64,000 nucleotides of DNA, from assembly GCF_016801865.2 (NCBI RefSeq), contig NC_068939.1, positions 67,419,283 through 67,483,282 of the forward strand. Reading direction: 5' to 3'. This DNA is from Culex pipiens pallens. Lineage: Eukaryota > Arthropoda > Insecta > Diptera > Culicidae. The notes under the pieces are model-generated. The model was not told the origin of the DNA. It saw nothing but the letters and a program-made list of their open reading frames with translations, and ran no database searches. The translations under genes were made by a program, and so were the position numbers. Positions 37,392 to 49,758 of the stretch are shown one piece after another (position 1 is the stretch's first letter; every line of letters begins with the position of its first letter).

Positions 37392-39679
37392 ACTCTAGGT
37401 AGGTCTAGGTACGATAGAATTGGGCTCTCTGAACACGCTTCAATCAGCAGGATTGAAACTAATTGAATATCCTGCCAGTATATAAAGTTATAAATATCGG
37501 TAATTGCTAATAAATCATCTTCAGCAACCATGCGCACCCATTTCATCCCCTTATTTTTGCTACCCCCAATAGACAAACGTGGGTGGGCATGGTAGCTCAA
37601 GATTATTTCCATATGAATTTAATAAATTTTTTTAGCTGCTTCAAATTTTTATTTTTGTCATTCGAATTTTGTTTTTTTTTGGAATTCGAATCCGTTCGAT
37701 TTAACTAAAATAAGGTTAGATTCAAGGGAATTTAGTTTCAAGCCAGCTGCTAGTTATCCTGATATATCCAAAATGTATGCCCCCAAAAACCCAACCTCAA
37801 TCCATTCCTGCATCATGCATTGTGTTCGTCACCTCTCCGAAACAAGAACGCTACTGCTGCAGCGCCCAAACAAGCTCCGCACAGAGGCATATAAATTTAA
37901 ATTGCATCCCTGCACTGCTGTCTGCCGCAATCACACTCCATCCTTGCTGCACGATATAACACGCCGTGCATCCAGAACAATCTAGATTTCCAAGCCGCCG
38001 CCCCGAGGGAGTGGATGTCACATGTCGGGGCAGAAGGGCAGAGCGACCCCACCGCCTGCTTTGAGTCCAGTGATATGTGTCGTGTCGCCCGAAGATCTGC
38101 GGACTGTCAACTTTGGGACGAACGAATCTCCATGTACGGACTCTCGTTATTTTAATTTTGTTTTAATATTTTCCCTCCCCGCATTATCATTACTCTCAGC
38201 TGAGCGAAATTGAAAATGGTCATAATTATGGGTATGTTTTCATTTATGCTGAGGTGCTTTTGTGCCAAGTGCGTGTTCCGGGCAAGTTGCACGGAGAAAA
38301 TTGTTCTTCAATTTTAACGTTACAATCGCGCAAGTTGGCGGTACGATTCCCCTAGCAATTGGCGCACTTGACGCCCGGCTTGTACTTCTACCAACTGATA
38401 ATCCTGTATTCGCAACGACGAATTTCTTTCCGTGCATCTGCTTGACATCACGACAGCACGAGTAGCCGTCGTTGGTCGTCGAGCTCGGTGGCGTCTATCT
38501 GGGAGCATGAAATCTCAATTATTATCGTCGCCGCGCTTTGCGTGGTCAGCCTAGACGAGACTGTCGCTGCTGCGCAGGTCGTCGAGCCAAAACGAGTCGA
38601 TCTGGTCTAGTTGGATGGTCGTCGCCACGAGGATTGACTGCTGCTGCTATGGCGAATGAACTGTGTCAGGCCCCATCAGTGCGGAGAGACCCCACAGTCT
38701 GATGGCATCAACGACGACGATATGGCGAACGGCTGGTAGTAGCTAGGTTGTTCCCTGGGGGGCAAATCGATAAATCGTCGTGGGGACTTCCCGTAATGAA
38801 TTCTAGAAGTAGCGACGGTGCGCGGTGCAGTAGTGGTCTTGGCGGCTTAACTCGCCGAGATTATCGCCGGTGATTGTGGAAAGTTTTGAAAGCGATTTTT
38901 TAATTGCCTGGCTGATTGAGATTAGGTGTTGGTTGCTGTAAGTCATTAAAATACAAAACATTCAAATCGGCTATCTTCAATCCTGCTAACAACATTACCG
39001 ATCGGAAGGCACGTCGTCTGATGTGTTTGTATTCAGCATAGCCCACATTGTTGTATCAAATTTTTGTGATAATCTTCAAGGGTTGATATTTTGCAACATT
39101 GATTGTGGTTTAAATGGTCATCCACATAACATTGCCAATCGGAGGGCACGTCGTTGGATGAGTTAATGAGTTAAAATTTGACTGATCTTTGAAAGCATCA
39201 TAAATACACTAGAATTAGAACCGGGTAGAAACGGTCTTTAAACATTTATTAGTCAACAACCCGTCCTACAACCCGCTTAACTACAGGTCGTTCCACCTTC
39301 CATTAGTGGTTCAACAAACTATCCAAAGTTAGCTCTCCGACCTCCGTTAACTCGTCTAACAACATTGTCTCATCGGAACTCTCCGAGCCAGGACCACAAA
39401 TCATTCTCGCCCCAGAGTGCGAGTGTGGAATCTAGCACATCTTTTGTCGTCGACGTTGAAATCACCACCACCTGGGAGTAAGTGCGAGAATTTTGGTTTA
39501 CGACTGTTTTTGATGTTTACGGTCCATAAAATCGAACATGATGTGATTTCACGATAGTACACAAACACCGCGAGCGAAACAGGATCTCGGAGTGGAGCTT
39601 CCTTATGGGTGTCGTTGTGCTGGCTTGGCGCGTTTTGGCGTTTGAGGCAGATTACTCGGGTTGGTATCTTGAGAAAGTT
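37392..39679 (+). promoter_or_regulatory. GC-rich intronic island, possible regulatory DNA
   Basis: 38.0-38.9 kb is the most GC-rich non-coding stretch of intron 1. It has three ATGGC/GCCAT cores (38648, 38701, 38720), matching the Pho-binding core, and one GAGAG (38682). This is thin evidence for a Polycomb response element; the combination also occurs by chance. No coding frame is convincing. Confidence 0.25.
38985..39170. repeat. Short direct repeat AACATT.CC.ATCGGA.GGCACGTCGT
   Basis: AACATTACCGATCGGAAGG at 38990 and AACATTGCCAATCGGAGGG at 39127, each followed by CACGTCGT.GGATG-like sequence, lie about 137 bp apart. It could be the start of a degraded minisatellite. Confidence 0.6.
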
Positions 39680-42600
39680 TATTTTTGAAGTGTCCTTTTC
39701 TGGGTTGAACGATTGGACTCAGATTGACTTTCTCTATAAAATTTCAACTCTTTTACCGTTTTTTTAATTTAAATTATTTTGTGCATTTGCTTGAGTTGTT
39801 CAATCGGACTTATAATGACTTTTTTTTATTTCTGACGTTTTTTGGTCCAATTAACAAAAATTTACTTTTTTGCTTTTTAAGTGTTTATGAATTCCCCTGA
39901 CTCAAGGCAGTTTCAAAAACACTCAAAAAACTGTACATTTTTGATTTGGTGCCCTACCTAGAGTTGTTCAAACAGCCTCAACATATTTTTCTTATAATTT
40001 CCGACTTTTTACTAACTTAAATCATTTAGTGCCTTTGCTTGAGCTGATTAAACGGGCCCAAAAAACTTTTTGTCCTTATTTTCGGCTCTTTCAAACTATT
40101 TCCTCAACTAAATAATTTAGTGCCCTTTTCTGAGTTGTTCAACCGGACTAAAAAATGACTTTTTCTTATTTGGCATTCGGCTCTTTCTGGTTATGTTTAA
40201 TTTAGTGCCCTTGGCTGAGTTGATTATTTAGACTAAAACATTATTTTTCTCTTAATTTTTTACCATATTTAACAGAATCTCTACTTCTACAATTTTGTAC
40301 TCCAATGAAAATGACTTTTTTTTATAGTTTCCGACTTTTTAAAACTTTTTTCTCACAACAATTATTTAAGGCCTTCACCTTAACTGATTAAACGGACTCA
40401 AAATTACCTTTTTTTTTAATTTTCGACACTTTCAAACTATTTCTCCAACTAAATTATTTACTGCCCTTATCTGAGTTGTTCGACCGGAGTCAGAATGATT
40501 TTTTCTTAGTAGTCTATCCGCTTTTATGCAATTTCCTTTTTTCAATTTTTAAGTGCCCTTGGCTGAGTTGATTATTTAGGTTAAAACTATATTTTTCTAT
40601 TATTTTTTAACCATATTAAACAGTTTCCCTGCTTCAAAAATGTTGTGCCCTTACCTGAGTTAGTCAACTTCACTCAAAATGACTTTTTCCTAAAATTTAC
40701 GACTTTTTAGAACTTTTTTCCTACTTGAATTATGTAGTGCCATCGCCTGAACTGATTGAACAGACTCAAAATTACCTTTTCTTATAATTTTTGGCGCTTT
40801 CAAACTATTTCCTCACCAAATTATTTAGTGCCCTTGTCTGAGTTGTTCGACCGAACTCAAATTCACTTTTTTCTCAGTATTGTTTTAGTCTTAATAATAA
40901 TTTAGACTAAAACAATCTTTTTCTATTAATTTTTGACCATATTCAACAGTTTTCTTACTTCAACAATGTTGTGCCCTAAATTAGTCAACTTCACTCAAAA
41001 TTACTTTTTCTGATGATTTTCGATTTTTTTAGTCTATTTTTATTTCAATTTATTTAGTGCCCTTGACTGAGTATATTTGTCAAACTCAACCGACTTTTTC
41101 TATTTATTTTTTTTATTATTTTACATTGTTTGCCTACTCTATTGACGTGGTGTGCTTGCCTAAGTTGTTTACCCGGACTTAAAATGACTTTTTCTTATGA
41201 ATTTCGACTCTTCAAAGCTTTTTTCTCACGTAAATCATTTAGTGCCTTTGTATGGGCTGACCAAACGGACTCTAAATAACTTTTTCTTGTAATGTTGGAC
41301 TCTTTTAGGCTATTTTCTTCTTTCAATTATTTAGTGCCCTTGGCTGAGGCTGATAATTTGAACTTAAACAATCTTTTTCTATATTTGTTTACCATATTTA
41401 TAAATTTGCCTTCTTGAATGATTTTGTGCCCTTAGCTGATTTGGTCAACTTCTCTCAAAATTACATTTTCTCACGATTTTTGATTTTTTATACTATTTTC
41501 TCATTGAAAATTGTTGGTGCCTAAACTTAATCAGACTTTAACGATTTTGTGCCCTTACCTGAGTTGGTCAACTTTACTCAAAATAACATTTTCCTAAGAT
41601 TTTTGGCTTTTTATGCTATTTTTCCATTGAAAATTTTAGTGCCCAAACTTAAACAGACTTGAATGACTTTGTTCCCGTTTGCTGAGTTTGTCAACTTTAC
41701 ACAAAATTAAATTTTCTTATGATTTTTGTCTATTTTTAAACAATTGAAATGATTTAGTGCCCAAATGAATACGGACTTTTTAACGATTTTTTTACCATAT
41801 AAAACTATTTGCCTACTTCATTGATTTTGTGCTCTTTCCCCAGTTGGTTAACTTTATTAAGTTTTTTCATATTTTAAATTATTTTCCCGTTAAAGTTATT
41901 TGGTGCCCAAACTAAAACAGACTTCAATGATTGCCCTAACCTAAGTTGGCCAACTTTACTCAAATCCCACTTTCTTATGGTTTTTCGATTTTTATGCTAT
42001 TTTCTCATTGAAAATTTTAGTGCCCTTACTTAAACAGACTTTAATGATTTTGTGCCCTTACCTGAGTTGATCAACTTTACAAAAATTACATTTTCTTATG
42101 ATTTTTGACTTTTTATGCTATATTCTCATTGAAAATTTTAGTGCCCATACTTAAACAGACTTTAATGAATTTGTGCCCTTAGCTGAGTTGGTTAACTTTG
42201 CTCAAAATGACATTGTCTTATGATTTTATACTATTTTTAAACTATTGAAATGATTTATATATTTTATATAATACTATTTGCCTACTTCATTGATTTGTGC
42301 CCTTTCTCGAGTTGGCTAACTTTACTAAATATGTATTTTGAATGATTTTTGCCGGTTTTTGTCTATTTTGAACTATTTTCTCATTAAATTTATTTGGTGC
42401 CCAAACTAAAATCGACTTCAATGATTTTTTGAACTTAGCTGAATTTTCGCAATAAAAATTTTAGTGCCCAAACTAAAACAGACTTCAATGATTTTGTGCC
42501 CTTACTCGAGATTTTTTACTATTTTTAAACCATTGAAATTATTTAGTGCACAAACTAAAGCGGACATTTTCCAATATTTTTTTACCATCTAAACTTGTTG

Positions 42601-43460
42601 TCTACTTCATTGATTTTGTGCCCTTACTTGAGTTTGTTAACTTTACTCAAATGTTTTTTTTTATGATTTTTGCCTTTTTTTGTCTATTTTGAACTATTTT
42701 CTCATTAAAGGTATTTGGAGCTCAAACTAAAACAGACTCTAATGATTTTGTGCCCTTAGCTGAATTTTTCAACTCAAATTCAAAATTTCGTTTTCTTATG
42801 ATTTTTGACTATTTTATGCTATTTTATAATTGAAAATTTGAGTGCCCAAACTTTTAGTGTATTTTAGTGCATTTAGTGTACATTTAGTGCCCAAACTAAA
42901 ACAGACTTTTTCCATTAATTTTTGACCATATTGAACTATTTGCCATCTTTAATGATTTTGTGACGTTATCTGAGTTGGCCAACTTTACTCAAAATGGCAC
43001 TTTTTATGTTGTTTGACTTTTTAAAACTATTGTTTCATTGAAATTATTTAGTGCCCAAACTAAAACGGACTTTTTCCACGAACTAAAACGGACTTTTTCC
43101 ACTAATTTTTTACCATATTGAACAATTTTCCTACTTCATTGTTTTTGTGCCCTTATCTGAGTTGGATAACTCTACTTAAAAATGTTTCATTAATGGTTTT
43201 TGCCTGTTTTAAATTATTTTCTCATTAAAGTTATTTGGTGCCCAAACTAAAACAGACTTCAATGAATTTGTGCCCTTACTTGAGATAATCAATTTGACTC
43301 AAAATTACCTTTTCATATAACTTTTGGCTATTTTAAAATACTGAAATTATTTAGTACCCAAACTAAAGTGGACTTTTCCGTTAATGTTTTACTATTTAGA
43401 ACTTTTTGCCTACTTCATTGATTGAAAAAAAGAAATTCTGCATTGATTTGGTGCCCTGAT
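39680..43460. repeat. Highly diverged tandem repeat field with GTGCCC/TTAGTGCCC motifs
   Basis: About thirty degenerate units over 3.8 kb, each with TTTAGTGCCC or TTTGTGCCCTTA, CTGAGTTG.TCAAC, ACTCAAAAT.ACTTTTTCTTAT and TTTTTGACTTTTTA. Spacing varies from about 85 to 160 bp, and two alternating sub-motifs (CCCAAACTAAAACAGACT and CCCTTACCTGAGTTG) suggest a two-part unit. No ORF longer than 60 codons lies inside. It fills a GC-poor part of intron 1. Confidence 0.85.
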
Positions 43461-44798
43461 TTTTGATCAAATTTTTCAATTAAAAAAATCTTTTTGCTCT
43501 GATGAGGCTTTAAATTTTATTGAAAAAAAGGAAATTGATGAAATAAGTCTTAAAATCCCAGTTAAGCTTTCAAAAGTGAAAACATTTTTTTATTTTGTAA
43601 AAATTCATTTGTGCCAAACGAGCACAACCGGAGCAACTGCGACAACCCTGCAAAAGGCAACTCTCGCCAAGAGCATCAAACACACCGAACCACGCGGTTG
43701 TAAACTTGACGAGTTACTGTCAAAAGTTCATTCTTGCCGCCGCCAGGGCCTCTATTCATCGGTAAATTTGGACATTTCAATGGAGTTGTTCGCTACTCTT
43801 CGTCGCGGTTTGACGAGCCGATTCAATTATGCACGATTCGTCGCAATTGATAAGAGAGGAACATTCCTGGAAACAAAGAGTCTTACGCTCGCGGTTGGGG
43901 TTGTCAAGATAACCCGTTGCGTCCACTCGGTGACACAACAATGACAGTAGTCGATCACAGGGGCGAGATTGTTGGAAAGGTTAAATATTTTAGAAAGTTT
44001 TAGTTATTTAACACTTTTTAAGTAAATGGGTTTGTTTCTTTCAATTTTCTCAATTATGTTTAAACAATATGGCGTCAACCTTACAATTTTATTGGTTTGA
44101 TAGTTCTTTGTTTTTTTTCTATCGCATTTTTCAAATGGAAGGTTTTCTAAAGTAATGTTTTGATGGTAGTGAAAACTGAGATCGTGAATCATTAATCACT
44201 CCAAACATTTGTAACTAGAGCAACGTACTTAAACCATTCCACCAAATAGATGTGAGACGTGAAAAAAAAACCCTGACAAGTCTCACGACATGACTCTATT
44301 TTCGATGTGCAAACCACCGAGAAACGTGATTCTTACCGAAAACTTTTCAAATTGAAGCGTAAACATAAACCCAAGGAACTCGCTTCTTGGACCCCCTCGC
44401 GTTGAATCGCGCACGAGGGGTCGTTCGGTGCTAGCTTGAAATTGGAGAGAGATGGCCGAACTCAATTTCTCGTGAGAGTGAGAAAGTGAGGGAGAGAGCG
44501 CAAACGAAAAGTTTCTTTACAATTCCCTGAATAAGACAATTTTTTTTTCTCTTCTCATTGATATTCACCCCTCGCCACACGGTTTTTTGCTGGCTTTGGT
44601 GGGCCCCTCTCCGCTCGACTGTGTATTGAGAATTATTGTTGAGCCAAGCAATTGAAACGAACCTCTTCGTTTCTGTTTGCGTTCGGGGGCAGGAGCGTTT
44701 AAGGGGCTCAAATGTTGATTGAAATTCAAAAAATATTTAAAAATCAAATGTAATATTGAAAACATAACATAAAATTCATTTATCACAAATCATAAATG
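43461..44798. other. Intron 1 sequence, no gene supported
   Basis: A GC-balanced stretch at 43600-43960 is open for 122 codons, but the product is unrecognised. 44455-44500 is GAGA-rich. Confidence 0.4.
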
Positions 44799-45110
44799 AA
44801 TCCCAATCCCAATCCCAATCCCAATCCCAATCCCAATCCCAATCCCAATCCCAATCCCAATCCCAATCCCAATCCCAATCCCAATCCCAATCCCAATCCC
44901 AATCCCAATCCCAATCCCAATCCCAATCCCAATCCCAATCCCAATCCCAATCCCAATCCCAATCCCAATCCCAATCCCAATCCCAATCCCAATCCCAATC
45001 CCAATCCCAATCCCAATCCCAATCCCAATCCCAATCCCAATCCCAATCCCAATCCCAATCCCAATCCCAATCCTAATTCCAATCCCAATCCCGATCCCAA
45101 TCCCGATTCC
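44799..45110. repeat. Hexanucleotide array (CCCAAT)n
   Basis: About 50 units of CCCAAT, degenerating at the right end (CCTAATT, CCGATCCC). It is open in several frames on both strands, but those peptides are simple dipeptide repeats and not genes. Confidence 0.97.
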
Positions 45111-46185
45111 CACCCAACTTCACCCCACTAACGCCCCTGTCCCTGCGCTCTAATGCCACTCTAATGCCCCCTTCAATTCCGTACTTTCTGTGTGACCGCG
45201 GAAATGTAGAGCAAAAAGGTCTATTTCTTGTGTTTGTGTGTGTGTGCGCTGCTTCCTTTCTACGGCACAAAGTGGTCGTCGTCCCCTTCTTGTTCCGTTT
45301 CGTGTGGCAGCGACATTGGTCAATCCATAAATTACGTAACGTTTTTTTTGGTTTTGGGGTCATTTTCTGAACTTGATTAAACATTTTCTGACTCGCTTTG
45401 GGATTTAATTTTTTTTGTAACGTCATTTATGAACACACCGCTCAAGCCGATTTTTATGGTAATTTCCTAACAACTCCAGGGGTTTTATGCTCGACTTCCT
45501 CGCATCGTTAATAAAACTAGCTATTCCACCGCTGCTGCACATCTTCTCCCTCGTCAAAACAGGTGGGAATACGTCGAGCGGCTAAAAATACATTTCCAGC
45601 AGGGTCGAATTCCCGCGGGGAAGGTCCAAAAGTCATTGATTTCGAATTACGTCCCCGTCCTCACCTGGGGGTAGAACGGAACCCATCCATAAGGTGCTAA
45701 TTATCGGAAATGAAACCATCTCGGAAATCGCCTCTCGGACTTGGAACCTGTGGACCTTCTCCTCTGGTTTCCCCCTGATTTCGGTGGGAATCTAAACCCT
45801 CGTCAGATATCGCCCAGGCCGACCTACAGGCTGCTGCGGCATAATCTCGGCCATTCTTCACGAGCTCGTTGAGATGAAATATAGGCAGCGATTGGGAAGA
45901 GGAAAAGGAGCGTGTTTGGGGCTCAGGGTGGCCAGTTGACTTGGAAAAATGGAAAACACCAAAAAAAATGTGATCAGATTTTTTTTGAAAAAAAAAAACA
46001 AGAATACAAATCATTCAAAACAATATTTATACAGCAAAATTGTTCAAATGTTATTTTTTGAATGCTTATGTTCACATCGGGACTGGCAACACCAGCCAGC
46101 AACAGTCAAGTGTTCGGAGCTCTTCAGACTTTTCGATTTTTTCGCCGTAATTTACCGTGATTACCCGCGAGTTTTCTCCTCCAGC

Positions 46186-47628
46186 ATGCCAAGGGCCAGC
46201 CGTGGCCGAGGCAGTTCGAGTGCGGCCTCGAAAAACCCGCGAAGTTCATCTACCGGCAGAGTGCAGAAAGGTAAACACAATGCCGCATCGACCGCCATCG
46301 CGCACGGGAGCGTGCCCGGTGACGTCACCGATCCTTCATTTTTACACGTGTCATACCGTCCACGTGAGTCCCCGGTACGGACGAGACAATCGACCCGGGC
46401 ATCCGGAAGCACTTCCGGCCAGCAGCAGCAGCAGCAGCAGTCCACCAGCACTACGACGAAAACCACTTCCAACGTTCCCACCAGCAACGAATTTGAGATG
46501 CTGAGTGGAGATGAAAACAACACCGACAGTGACAGCAGCAGTGCTGGCGACGACGATGACGATGATGAACTTGCGCGCAAGCAAGGAAAGCAGAAAAATG
46601 GTAACTCTCCGAAGGAACGACGACCACCTCCAATTTTTGTTTTGGATACGTTGGCTGACGATGTTGACGAGTTGCTTGAGGGACTCCAATATTGTCTCAA
46701 AATTAGCAAAACTTCTGTGCAAGTGATTACCCACAAAAAGCTGCATTTCGACTTGGTGGTGAAGAAGTTGAAGTTGCGAAACTTCAAATTCTTCACATTT
46801 GATCCTGCAGAGAAGGTCCCAGTGAAGATCGTCCTTCAGGGATATCCGGACCGCCCGATCTCCGACCTGGAAGAACACCTGACGGGCGTCAAGGTTAAGC
46901 CTCGAGAGATAAAGGTGCTCTCAAAATCGACTACGGTGACAGGTACGTACACCTTGTACCTCCTGTACTTCGATCGCGGGTCCGTCAAAATCCAGGACCT
47001 ACGGCGGATCAAAGCACTGGACGGCTTCTTTGTGACGTGGCGATTCTACACGAAGAATCCGGCCGACGCAGCCCAATGCCACCGCTGTCAGAAATTCGGA
47101 CACGGCTCAAGAAACTGCAATCTCCCACCCCGGTGTGTAAAGTGCGGTGAGACCCACTTCACCGAAAGGTGCAGTCTTCCGCGGAAAGACCAACTGGGGG
47201 AAAACGCCCAGCAGCACAAAGCACGTGTCAAGTGCGCAAATTGTGGTGGAAACCACACGGCGAATTTCCGTGGCTGTGCCGCGCGGAAAAAGTACATCGA
47301 GGAGCAGGACAAGAAGAAGAAAGCGCCAGCGTCCCGCCAACCTCCGAAGACTTCGAGCTCGACCGCTGCAGCAGCTGGCGGCGGAGCGGCTCCATCGACC
47401 AACCCAGCGTTCCCTCCCGGTTGGGGAGGTTCGTACGCTAGAGTAGCCGCTTCTGGGGGCGGTTCTCCCCCGGGACAAGCTGATGTTACCGGTGATGATC
47501 TCTTCACGCTTCCTGAGTTTTTCGCCCTTGCTGGAGAGATGCTCACGCGCTTTCGTGCCTGTCGAAACAAGACAGAACAATTCCAAGCTCTCAGTGAGCT
47601 GATGATGAAGTACATCTACAACGGATAA
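46186..47628 (+). CDS. Stand-alone gag-like protein with three zinc knuckles
   Basis: A 480-residue frame from ATG 46186; the open frame extends upstream to an ATG at 45949, but those 79 codons cross A-rich DNA and look fortuitous. A Ser/Arg-rich N-terminus, a polyQ run (CAG repeat near 46421) and an acidic stretch precede a Jockey-type gag core. Zinc knuckles are at about 298-311 (CHRCQKFGHGSRNC), 317-329 (CVKCGETHFTERC) and 350-364 (CANCGGNH...C). An Ala/Gly/Pro linker and a short C-terminal region ending KYIYNG follow. Order and length parallel the 465-residue ORF1 at 59193, but the two are clearly diverged. No endonuclease or reverse transcriptase follows the stop. It could be an ORF2-deleted Jockey copy, a non-autonomous gag element, or a captured or domesticated gag. 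Confidence 0.8.
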   Translation: MPRASRGRGSSSAASKNPRSSSTGRVQKGKHNAASTAIAHGSVPGDVTDPSFLHVSYRPRESPVRTRQSTRASGSTSGQQQQQQQSTSTTTKTTSNVPTSNEFEMLSGDENNTDSDSSSAGDDDDDDELARKQGKQKNGNSPKERRPPPIFVLDTLADDVDELLEGLQYCLKISKTSVQVITHKKLHFDLVVKKLKLRNFKFFTFDPAEKVPVKIVLQGYPDRPISDLEEHLTGVKVKPREIKVLSKSTTVTGTYTLYLLYFDRGSVKIQDLRRIKALDGFFVTWRFYTKNPADAAQCHRCQKFGHGSRNCNLPPRCVKCGETHFTERCSLPRKDQLGENAQQHKARVKCANCGGNHTANFRGCAARKKYIEEQDKKKKAPASRQPPKTSSSTAAAAGGGAAPSTNPAFPPGWGGSYARVAASGGGSPPGQADVTGDDLFTLPEFFALAGEMLTRFRACRNKTEQFQALSELMMKYIYNG

Positions 47629-47757
47629 GCTGCCTTGTGCAGCGAAGTTTTTCGACGTCAATAGACAATAGATTTATTTTTAATTCCGAAAACGTTTAAA
47701 CTTATTTAAAAACTCTCAAAATTGTCATCTCACTGAAAAGGACTTTGAATCGGTAAA

Positions 47758-47921
47758 GGGGCTATCCATAAACTATGTGAACACTTCAGGGGAGGGAGAA
47801 AACTGGCGATTGTCCAAATTCCATATAAAAAAGATTGTTTTTGTTAAGACAATTGTCCACAAGGGAAAGGGGGAGGTGGGCTCTGAACTTAGAAAAGTCC
47901 ACTTGGTTTATGGATGGCCCC
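47758..47921. mobile_element. 164-bp MITE with GGGGCTATCCATAAA ends
   Basis: GGGGCTATCCATAAACTA at the left is mirrored by a right end reading GGGGCCATCCATAAACCA on the other strand. It has no coding capacity. Related ends (CCATCCATAAAGTG at 60957, CAATCCATAAATTACG at 45319) occur elsewhere in the window. Confidence 0.7.
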
Positions 47922-49658
47922 AAATTGATTGATGAGTCAATATTCAATAAGAAATGCACACAAACTTTACGCAATATTTTCTGAATAATTTACAATCGAT
48001 TCAACAAGTTTTTTTTTCAAATAAAATTAATAAATTTGCAATTATTTTTATGCCCCTTGATTTTTTGGGTAATTTTTAAGACAAACAACATTGTTATTTT
48101 TCAAATCCACATGACGTGGTCAACTCAATGTGCACACTTGTAATTCGAAATTTTCATTAAACACTTTGGAAATCATAATTCTCCAAGTTAAATAACAGTT
48201 TTGAACGACACTATTTTTTGAAAAAAAAAAAAATCTTCAACATTCCACTACATTTTTTAAAAATATCTTGAAACAAGTCTTTCCAGTTAAATTTAATTTG
48301 AAAAATAAATTCAAATTCCGTCAATGTCAGATTTTCGTTTTACTTAAAAATAAGTATGATTTTGAAGACAGATCTTTAATTTTTAATGGTTTAAAAAAGG
48401 CTATTTTCACGTAGATAACAAAAAGTGGCCACCCTGTCTGCTAGTTGTCTCTCCAGTGCCGCCACTTCCGTTCTCCGTTTCCTCCTCTCCGGATTTCGCA
48501 GGCTCGTACCCTCAAACCCTGACTCGGAACAAAATAGGCACTTGGGCCACGAGCAGCAAAAGGGCCACGCTCAAGATACTCGGTATAAAATATAGATCTA
48601 TGACGCAAAGTATAGGGTTGCGAACCCCCCTCACTCTCTTTCTGGTGCTGGTGGTTTTTGCTCTTCCTCAAACCGACGACGATGTTCCAATTTTCTTGGT
48701 TCGGGAAGAAAAACTGTACGTGTGCGTCGTTGATGGCGAGGTTTTTATTAAATCAAAGCCAATAATTTTTTATTCCTCGCTGGGGATTTGGTCGGGGCAA
48801 CCCACGCGCCCAGCCAGGTTCAGACAGCCTGGATTTGTTGATGTTATAATAAAGAATGGGATTTGATTAGAACGGGCCTGGGATGTGTATCGATAGCCGA
48901 TAGCCGTACCGGGGTCACCATTTTTATTGCTCCGACGAGGAGTGCTGACAGCAGGGTAGGTAAACCATCACCATCGCACTATCATTGATGCATATTTCGG
49001 TGCGTTCCTCGTCTCTTAAAATTTCTCTTCTCTTTCGCAGCCGAGTCATGGTCGGCTTGCTATCGCGAATATCGAAAGCCCATCACATCGACGAGAAATA
49101 CCCTCTCGCTGGCTCCGATGGAACTATCGTTCCAACCGGAGAGGCACGCACACGAAATTGCTGTATACATACACTGGAGCTCACGCACACAAATGAACTC
49201 ATTTCTACAGGGCTTACGGGCGAGAGAATTTCACGATTGCTCTTTCTCTTGCTTTTTTAAGCGAGGGGACTGGCTGTGTGAGAGATTTGTTTCCGTCTTA
49301 CGCATTGGTTTGTTCGTTGCTCGCTATTTCATCGGCGTCGTTTTCGCTTCGCTCTCTTGATGCAGTTTTGGGAGAACGCCAAAATTTGATGATTTGAGCG
49401 AGGGACGATATCTAAAAGCCCTCGCCATCGGCGAGGAAACGAGTAAATACCATCCCTGGCTGACAGCTGGTGGTGAAGGCTCGGTGCAAAATATGGCCGA
49501 TGAAATGTAGTTAAGTGAGGCTTTCGGTTATGTGATTGACGTGTGGGATGTATTTTATTGATTTATGAGAAACTATAAATAATTGCCATCGATCATGGAC
49601 GAAGAACACACCAAAAATTCCTTACACATTTTGCTCTCCTTACGATCTCAAAAAACAA

Positions 49659-49758
49659 GACAGTGATCAAAAGAGCAAATCTCGATTTTCCCATTTTCTC
49701 TGCTTTGCCCAGTATGCTTCAGAGTAAAAGGGAGAGAGTTGCTGACTTGCTCACTGTC
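49659..49758. mobile_element. MITE of the GACAGTGAGCAAGAGAGC family, copy 2
   Basis: GACAGTGATCAAAAGAGCAA at the left is mirrored at the right as GACAGTGAGCAAGTCAGCAA. Only about 100 bp long, so it would fold as a short hairpin. Confidence 0.65.

Larger units (their letters stand above)
45924..48436 (+). mobile_element. Putative TIR-bounded element enclosing the gag ORF
   Basis: CAGGGTGGCCAGT at 45924 is mirrored by AGTGGCCACCCTG ending at 48436, framing the gag gene. CAGGGTGGCCA is the kind of end seen on cut-and-paste elements. The expected short target duplication is not evident (TTGGGGCT before, TCTGCTAG after), so the boundary is provisional. A separate 164-bp MITE sits inside the 3' part (47758-47921). 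The interior outside the ORF is AT-rich. Confidence 0.4.

Noticed and set aside
44783..45131. Long open frames with Gly-Leu, Gly-Ile and Asn-Pro dipeptide repeats
   Set aside because: They are translations of the CCCAAT array in different frames; any hexamer array without stops does this.
45949..46185. N-terminal 79-codon extension of the gag ORF
   Set aside because: It crosses A-rich runs next to the inverted end and has no gag-like features; ATG 46186 gives a length matching related gags.
46161..47661. Minus-strand frames of 175-211 codons opposite the gag gene
   Set aside because: They are shadows of the GC-rich gag frame; the plus strand carries the zinc knuckles.
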